From NCBI GenBank assembly GCA_030631085.1, contig DAOVLV010000044.1, positions 1 through 9,558 on the forward strand: a stretch of 9,558 nt of DNA. The letters run 5' to 3'. The stretch comes from Planctomycetales bacterium. GTDB lineage: Bacteria > Planctomycetota > Phycisphaerae > SM23-33. Positions 5,870-9,558 of the stretch are shown here, in pieces (position 1 is the stretch's first letter; every line of letters starts with the position of its first letter). The notes under the pieces are model-generated. The model was not told where the DNA came from. It saw nothing but the letters and a program-made list of their open reading frames with translations, and did not search any database. The position numbers were made by a program, and so were the translations under genes.

Positions 5870-7399
5870 ATGATGAAGACACGAGTGGTTATGCTGGTGG
5901 CAATTCTGATTGCAGTTGTCGGTTACGCCGGGAATACCACGGCATCGGCAAAGACGTATTACGTCTCTGCCTCCGGGGACGATTCAGCCGACGGTTTGAC
6001 TGATAAGACCGCCTGGCGGACTGTTACCCACGCCGCCAAGGTCGCCGCCGCAGGCGATATGGTCAAAATCAAGGCCGGTAAGTACGACAGCGAACACGTC
6101 ATTTCAGCCAACTCCGGGACCAAAGACAAACCAATCGTCTTTGAAGGTTACGCCGGCACGCCGGTGCTCGACGGGAAAGATCGGAAAGGACAAGGGATTC
6201 TTCTCAGCGGACGCGAGTACGTCGTCGTGAGGAATCTCAAACTCCTCAACTACAGGCAGGGTATCCGAATACAGGGCTGCAAACATGTTACCGTTGATAA
6301 GGTAACACTCCATGACATGGGCGGCGCCGGTTTTTCCATATCGGGGAGGACCCAACATTCAACCATCTCAAACTGCACTATGCGCAATTGCAATATGCAC
6401 TGCCTTAACTTCATGGCGAAATCAAGCTACAACCTGGTCGATAACTGCACTTTCTATATTACTACCGGCGAGAAACTCAGCGCCGATTACGGCATCTACA
6501 CCGAGAACGCTCACCACAACACGATAAGGAACTCCACGATAAAGAATCTGCATCCCGGAGTTAAGGGCCACCGCGGGCACGGTATCGCTCTGCGGATCAG
6601 TTCCCATGACAACAAGGTAATCAATTGCGAGTGTTACGACGTGCTCGAAGCCTTCGTCGTGGGCGAAGACGGCTACAGGAACGAGTTCACCAACTGCCGG
6701 GCCTACGCCGACCGCAAAACCTGGAAGAAGGTCGGTCACTCGGACGGGTTGGTGGCAAGGTTCGGCGCGCATGACAACAAGTTCACAAACTGCCGATCCA
6801 TCGGATGCAGCCAGGGCATCTGCCTGTGGACGATGGCCCCCAATCCGAACGCCAAGTGGGTTACCGAGAACGTACAGCGCCGAAACCTCTTCCGGAATTG
6901 CATCATCACCGGAGCGCAGGAATTCGGCATCGTTTTCAGCAGGGCCGAGGACAATCGCATAGAAAACTGCGTGTTTGCAGATTGCGCTTATCTTTCCTAT
7001 CTGAACGGCCCGACACTCAACAACTCGCTGAAGAATTGCATCATCACGGAGGTCAAGGGCCTCAGTTACAGCAGGGATAAAAAGAGCGTTAAACCCGCTA
7101 TTACCTATTCGTGCTTCTGGAAGAACTCCTTCAAGGCTCCGTCCGGTAAAGGCAATATCAGCACGAACCCCCTGTTTGTTGCTCCCGCCGGCGACGACTA
7201 TCACCTGCGGAGCCATGCCGGCAGGTGCGCGTGGACGAAGGCGAAGAAAATGAAATGGGTGGTTGATATAACTTCGTCTGCCTGCATCGACACCGGTGAC
7301 CCGAAGAGCGAATGGAAGAACGAGCCAAAGCCCAACGGCGGGCGCGTTAACATCGGCATTTACGGGAATACGCCGGAGGCATCGAAGTCAAGTAAATAG
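5870..7399 (+). CDS. Secreted right-handed parallel beta-helix repeat protein
   Basis: The product is 509 residues from ATG 5870; ATG 5852 would add six residues but lacks a ribosome site. Residues 1-27 form a Sec signal peptide, with likely cleavage at Ala-Ser-Ala. The mature protein opens Thr-Tyr-Tyr-Val-Ser-Ala-Ser-Gly-Asp-Asp...Asp-Gly, followed by a DUF1565-like start (Ala-Gly-Asp-Met-Val-Lys-Ile-Lys-Ala-Gly-Lys-Tyr) typical of pectin-lyase-fold proteins. Residues about 165-395 carry repeated Asn-Cys pairs at 168, 192, 252, 275, 307, 343, 366 and 389, with Asn-Ser at 221. Many are 23-24 residues apart, the length of one helix turn. The C-terminus has a tail common in planctomycete surface proteins (Asp-Tyr-His-Leu-Arg...Cys-Ile-Asp-Thr-Gly-Asp-Pro...Pro-Asn-Gly-Gly-Arg). 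Many proteins of this fold are polysaccharide lyases or glycan binders. I see no motif that proves activity and no C-terminal anchor. A hairpin follows the stop. Confidence 0.92.
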   Translation: MMKTRVVMLVAILIAVVGYAGNTTASAKTYYVSASGDDSADGLTDKTAWRTVTHAAKVAAAGDMVKIKAGKYDSEHVISANSGTKDKPIVFEGYAGTPVLDGKDRKGQGILLSGREYVVVRNLKLLNYRQGIRIQGCKHVTVDKVTLHDMGGAGFSISGRTQHSTISNCTMRNCNMHCLNFMAKSSYNLVDNCTFYITTGEKLSADYGIYTENAHHNTIRNSTIKNLHPGVKGHRGHGIALRISSHDNKVINCECYDVLEAFVVGEDGYRNEFTNCRAYADRKTWKKVGHSDGLVARFGAHDNKFTNCRSIGCSQGICLWTMAPNPNAKWVTENVQRRNLFRNCIITGAQEFGIVFSRAEDNRIENCVFADCAYLSYLNGPTLNNSLKNCIITEVKGLSYSRDKKSVKPAITYSCFWKNSFKAPSGKGNISTNPLFVAPAGDDYHLRSHAGRCAWTKAKKMKWVVDITSSACIDTGDPKSEWKNEPKPNGGRVNIGIYGNTPEASKSSK

Positions 7400-7400
7400 G

Positions 7401-7441
7401 CTCGGTGCCGTGGTTGCAAACACCGCGACCATGGCACCGGG
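7401..7441 (+). terminator. Hairpin after the beta-helix gene, probable terminator
   Basis: Bases 7403-7414 pair with 7428-7439 (12 bp, one G-T wobble; 14 bp counting outer pairs) around a 13-base loop, two bases after the stop codon. The downstream bases GTTCGTTATTCTAT are only moderately T-rich, and a run of six T lies 20 bases further on. Termination is therefore likely but not of classic form. Confidence 0.5.
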
Positions 7442-7474
7442 TTCGTTATTCTATACGCCTTTTTTCTCCGGGTC

Positions 7475-7502
7475 TTGACCGTAACGCCGCCGCCTGTAAG
7501 AA
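7475..7502 (+). promoter_or_regulatory. Candidate sigma70-like promoter for lnt
   Basis: TTGACC (7475-7480) matches the -35 consensus in five of six bases. TAAGAA follows after 16 bases as a weak -10. The position, just after the hairpin and about 40 bases before the lnt start, is suitable. The weak -10 keeps confidence low. Confidence 0.25.
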
Positions 7503-7539
7503 TACCGCCATTGATGATTTGGACGTGGAGTGAAGTTTG

Positions 7540-9360
7540 GTGAGTAAGCGTCGTCATTCGTTAAATCCCGCCAAGGTCCAAGCCGACATAGCGGCACTGG
7601 AGCAACATCCGCCTCCGGAGATGTTCCAGCGTCGTCTGGACATTCGCCGCCGGCTTAGCGTGGCCTTGCTGTGCATTTTGACCGGCGTGCTCCTGACGGT
7701 GAGTTTTGCTCCGTTCAATAAATGGTATCTTGCCTATGTGGCGCTGGTTCCGTGGGGCTTGGCGATGGTGGCTGGGCACAAGGGGCGATGGACGATCCTG
7801 TGGTCCTGGTTGGCGGGGGTGGTCTTCTGGGCTGCCAGTATTTATTGGCTGACCTGGGTTACGATGATCGGGTACATCGCGCTGGTGCTCTATCTGGGCA
7901 TTTACTGGCTTTTGGCGGGGTTGCTGGTTCGTCGCGCGTTTCGTCGCGGTTGGCCTGTGTGGATAACGCTTCCGGTGGTGTGGGTAACGATGGAATACGC
8001 GTTGTCCTACATGCTCTGGCCGATGCTTCCAGCCGATGCGAGCGGGTTCCCGTGGATGTTCCTTGCCCACAGTCAGTATTCCTGCACGCGTCTGATACAG
8101 ATTACCGACGTTACGGGGCAGTACGGCGTTTCGTTCTTTGTGGCTATGGTCAACGGCGCGATTATCGATGCCCTTGCCCAGCCATTGTTTGTCAAAACTT
8201 CTCGCGGTGGTCGATTGACACGGCAGATAGGCATCGCATTGGGTGCCAGTGCGGCAGCCGCCGCAGTCATGCTTGGCTATGGGACGTATCGCCTCAACCA
8301 GGATGCGACCAGCCCCGGACCTACGGTCGGCGTGGTGCAGCAGGCGTTTCCGGTTTCGCTTTACAGGAAAGGCGCATCACGCCAGGAGATATTCGACGCC
8401 CATCTGGACGGTTCACGCCCACTGGTGGGAACAGGATGCAATCTTGTGGTCTGGCCCGAAAGCATGTTGGGATTCGGAAACATGTACCCCGCCTCCTGGC
8501 GGCGTTTGAACGCCGCATCATTCGATCCTGAAGATGGCGAATTGATCCGCACCTATCAGAGGAATCTCCACTCGCTTGGTCGTTTTGTATCGGATTTGGA
8601 TTGCCCGCTCCTTGCCGGTGGTGCGATGCCGGCCAGTGGGGTCGGTGAAGATAATACGAGGTGTAACTCCGCACTGTTGTTTGAGAATGATGCGAAGGTC
8701 GGGCTGAAACTTGTGCAGCGTTACGACAAGATGCACCTGGTGCCGTTCAGCGAGTGCGTACCGTTTCGCAAGTCCAGCCCTTGGCTGCACAGGCAGATTC
8801 GCCGATTTGTCCCCGAAGCGATGCCGCAACTCGAACCGGGAAAGAAGCCCGTCGTGTTCACGATTTCCGGCGAAGATGGTAAAGAATTTCGCTTCGCTGT
8901 GCCGATTTGCTATGAAGGTTCCTTTTCCCGCGTTTGTCGGCTTATGGTGATGCAGGGGCGAAACAAGCGCGTGGATATGCTGGTAAATATCTCCAACGAC
9001 GGATGGTTTGTGTATAATGGCACAGGCTTTACGCACGCGAGTTCGGAACTGGAGCAGCATTTGTCGCAATACGTCTTTCGTGCGATCGAGGGTCGCGTTC
9101 CGGTGGTCCGTGCGGTCAATACCGGAATCAGCGCCCATATAGATTCTACCGGGCGTATCCGCGAGACGGTCCGCCACAATGGTAAGCGAAAAATGGTGGC
9201 CGGTAATATAGTTATGAAAACATTTGTGGACGAGCGGGTTTCTTTATATAGTCTTATCGGTGATATTTTCGCTCAAGCGATTTGTATTGTTACCGGAGCG
9301 GGAGTTCTGATAACATTTTTCCGGCGACGAACCGGAAACAAAGAGGGCCGAAGAGTATGA
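7540..9360 (+). CDS. lnt: Apolipoprotein N-acyltransferase
   Basis: Lnt moves an acyl chain from a phospholipid to the free amino group of the lipid-bearing cysteine, the last step of lipoprotein maturation, in the inner membrane with its active site in the periplasm. From GTG 7540 the product is 606 residues (TTG 7537 is one codon longer; GGAG at 7527-7530 fits either). Transmembrane segments are visible near residues 39-58, 63-79, 84-104, 109-130, 138-160, 195-212 and 230-250, with one more near the C-terminus (about 565-590). The nitrilase-like domain between carries the triad Glu307 (Trp-Pro-Glu-Ser), Lys397 (Tyr-Asp-Lys-Met-His) and Cys457 (Ile-Cys-Tyr-Glu). The Gly-Phe-Pro-Trp motif at about 169 also matches E. 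coli Lnt (512 residues). The extra length is partly an N-terminal arm of about 25 residues. The stop overlaps the next ATG. Confidence 0.97.
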   Translation: MSKRRHSLNPAKVQADIAALEQHPPPEMFQRRLDIRRRLSVALLCILTGVLLTVSFAPFNKWYLAYVALVPWGLAMVAGHKGRWTILWSWLAGVVFWAASIYWLTWVTMIGYIALVLYLGIYWLLAGLLVRRAFRRGWPVWITLPVVWVTMEYALSYMLWPMLPADASGFPWMFLAHSQYSCTRLIQITDVTGQYGVSFFVAMVNGAIIDALAQPLFVKTSRGGRLTRQIGIALGASAAAAAVMLGYGTYRLNQDATSPGPTVGVVQQAFPVSLYRKGASRQEIFDAHLDGSRPLVGTGCNLVVWPESMLGFGNMYPASWRRLNAASFDPEDGELIRTYQRNLHSLGRFVSDLDCPLLAGGAMPASGVGEDNTRCNSALLFENDAKVGLKLVQRYDKMHLVPFSECVPFRKSSPWLHRQIRRFVPEAMPQLEPGKKPVVFTISGEDGKEFRFAVPICYEGSFSRVCRLMVMQGRNKRVDMLVNISNDGWFVYNGTGFTHASSELEQHLSQYVFRAIEGRVPVVRAVNTGISAHIDSTGRIRETVRHNGKRKMVAGNIVMKTFVDERVSLYSLIGDIFAQAICIVTGAGVLITFFRRRTGNKEGRRV

Positions 9361-9558
9361 CAAACGGATTTCTATATCGTAGCGTTGTTTCCTGTGTGCT
9401 TGTGTCGGTGCTGGCGGTTGGTTGCCGTCCGCCTGAAAGCCAGATAGATCCCGTTCGCACTTACAGCGACGCCCGGATCACTCTGTACCAGGCCGCCGAA
9501 GACCCCGACCCCAAGGTTCGGGCCAAGGCGCTCGAGGCCTTGGCTGCTACCGAGGGTC
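9357..9558 (+). CDS. Lipoprotein with HEAT-like repeat, 3' end cut by window
   Basis: ATG 9357 overlaps the lnt stop as ATGA, with AGAGGG 9 bases upstream. The frame is open to the right edge (67 codons visible). Residues 5-22 are hydrophobic and end Ala-Val-Gly-Cys, giving Cys23 as the probable lipid-bearing residue; the -3 position is Ala and not the usual Leu. After a short linker comes a helix pair, Leu-Tyr-Gln-Ala-Ala-Glu-Asp-Pro-Asp-Pro-Lys-Val-Arg-Ala-Lys-Ala-Leu-Glu-Ala-Leu. Its Asp-Pro...Val-Arg...Ala-Leu-x-Ala-Leu pattern is that of a HEAT repeat, a helical scaffold for protein binding. Being a lipoprotein it is a natural substrate of the Lnt made from the same transcript. Its partner is unknown. 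Confidence 0.85.
   Translation, partial: MTNGFLYRSVVSCVLVSVLAVGCRPPESQIDPVRTYSDARITLYQAAEDPDPKVRAKALEALAATEG

Noticed and set aside
6422..7216. Minus-strand open frame of 264 codons
   Set aside because: It is a shadow of the beta-helix gene, where the repeats fit the plus-strand frame.
7722..8531. Second plus-strand frame of 269 codons inside lnt
   Set aside because: It overlaps membrane segments and the catalytic glutamate region of lnt in another frame and has no ribosome site or domain.

Overview
The window most likely comes from a planctomycete, probably of the class Phycisphaerae. This is inferred from the protein types together: a PEP-CTERM surface protein with the opening Asp-Tyr-Tyr-Trp-Asp-Ala and a glycine-rich beta-strand repeat, a XylR-type regulator, a parallel beta-helix protein ending in an 'Asp-Tyr-His-Leu-Arg ... 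Pro-Asn-Gly-Gly-Arg ... Tyr-Gly-x-Thr-Pro-Glu-Ala' tail, and an apolipoprotein N-acyltransferase. No rRNA, tRNA, transposase or CRISPR array is seen. The region is dense, with seven genes (two cut by the window edges) and gaps of no more than about 270 bases.

Bases 1-2806 (+) hold two tandem, clearly paralogous genes. They share an unrecognised N-terminal region and a C-terminal jelly-roll module resembling a carbohydrate-binding module. The second has a textbook lipoprotein signal. The first is cut at the left edge, almost exactly at the end of its own signal peptide. The genes overlap by 17 bases and are probably translated together. Bases 2807-3052 hold an intrinsic terminator that serves the minus strand, followed by short repeat-like sequence running up to the next gene.

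Bases 3053-4276 (-) encode a secreted PEP-CTERM protein. It faces, across a 269-base regulatory gap, a XylR-like regulator at 4546-5715 (+) that joins a LacI/periplasmic-binding-type sensor to an AraC helix-turn-helix. The divergent layout suggests, but does not prove, that the regulator controls the PEP-CTERM gene as well as itself. A short GGGGACA/TGTCCCC palindrome of REP type follows the regulator. Next comes a secreted right-handed parallel beta-helix protein (5870-7399, +), which ends at a hairpin that is probably a terminator.

Bases 7540-9360 (+) encode Lnt, the enzyme that adds the third acyl chain to lipoproteins, with its Glu-Lys-Cys triad intact. Its stop codon overlaps the ATG of a new lipoprotein with HEAT-like repeats (9357 to the right edge).

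Taken together, the left three quarters is a set of exported surface proteins built from beta-rich modules around a sugar-type regulator. No glycoside hydrolase, transporter or sugar-metabolic enzyme is visible in the window. The right quarter is a lipoprotein-maturation module. I see no defence system or mobile element. The least described items are the tandem lipoprotein family at the left and the possible divergent regulation of the PEP-CTERM protein.
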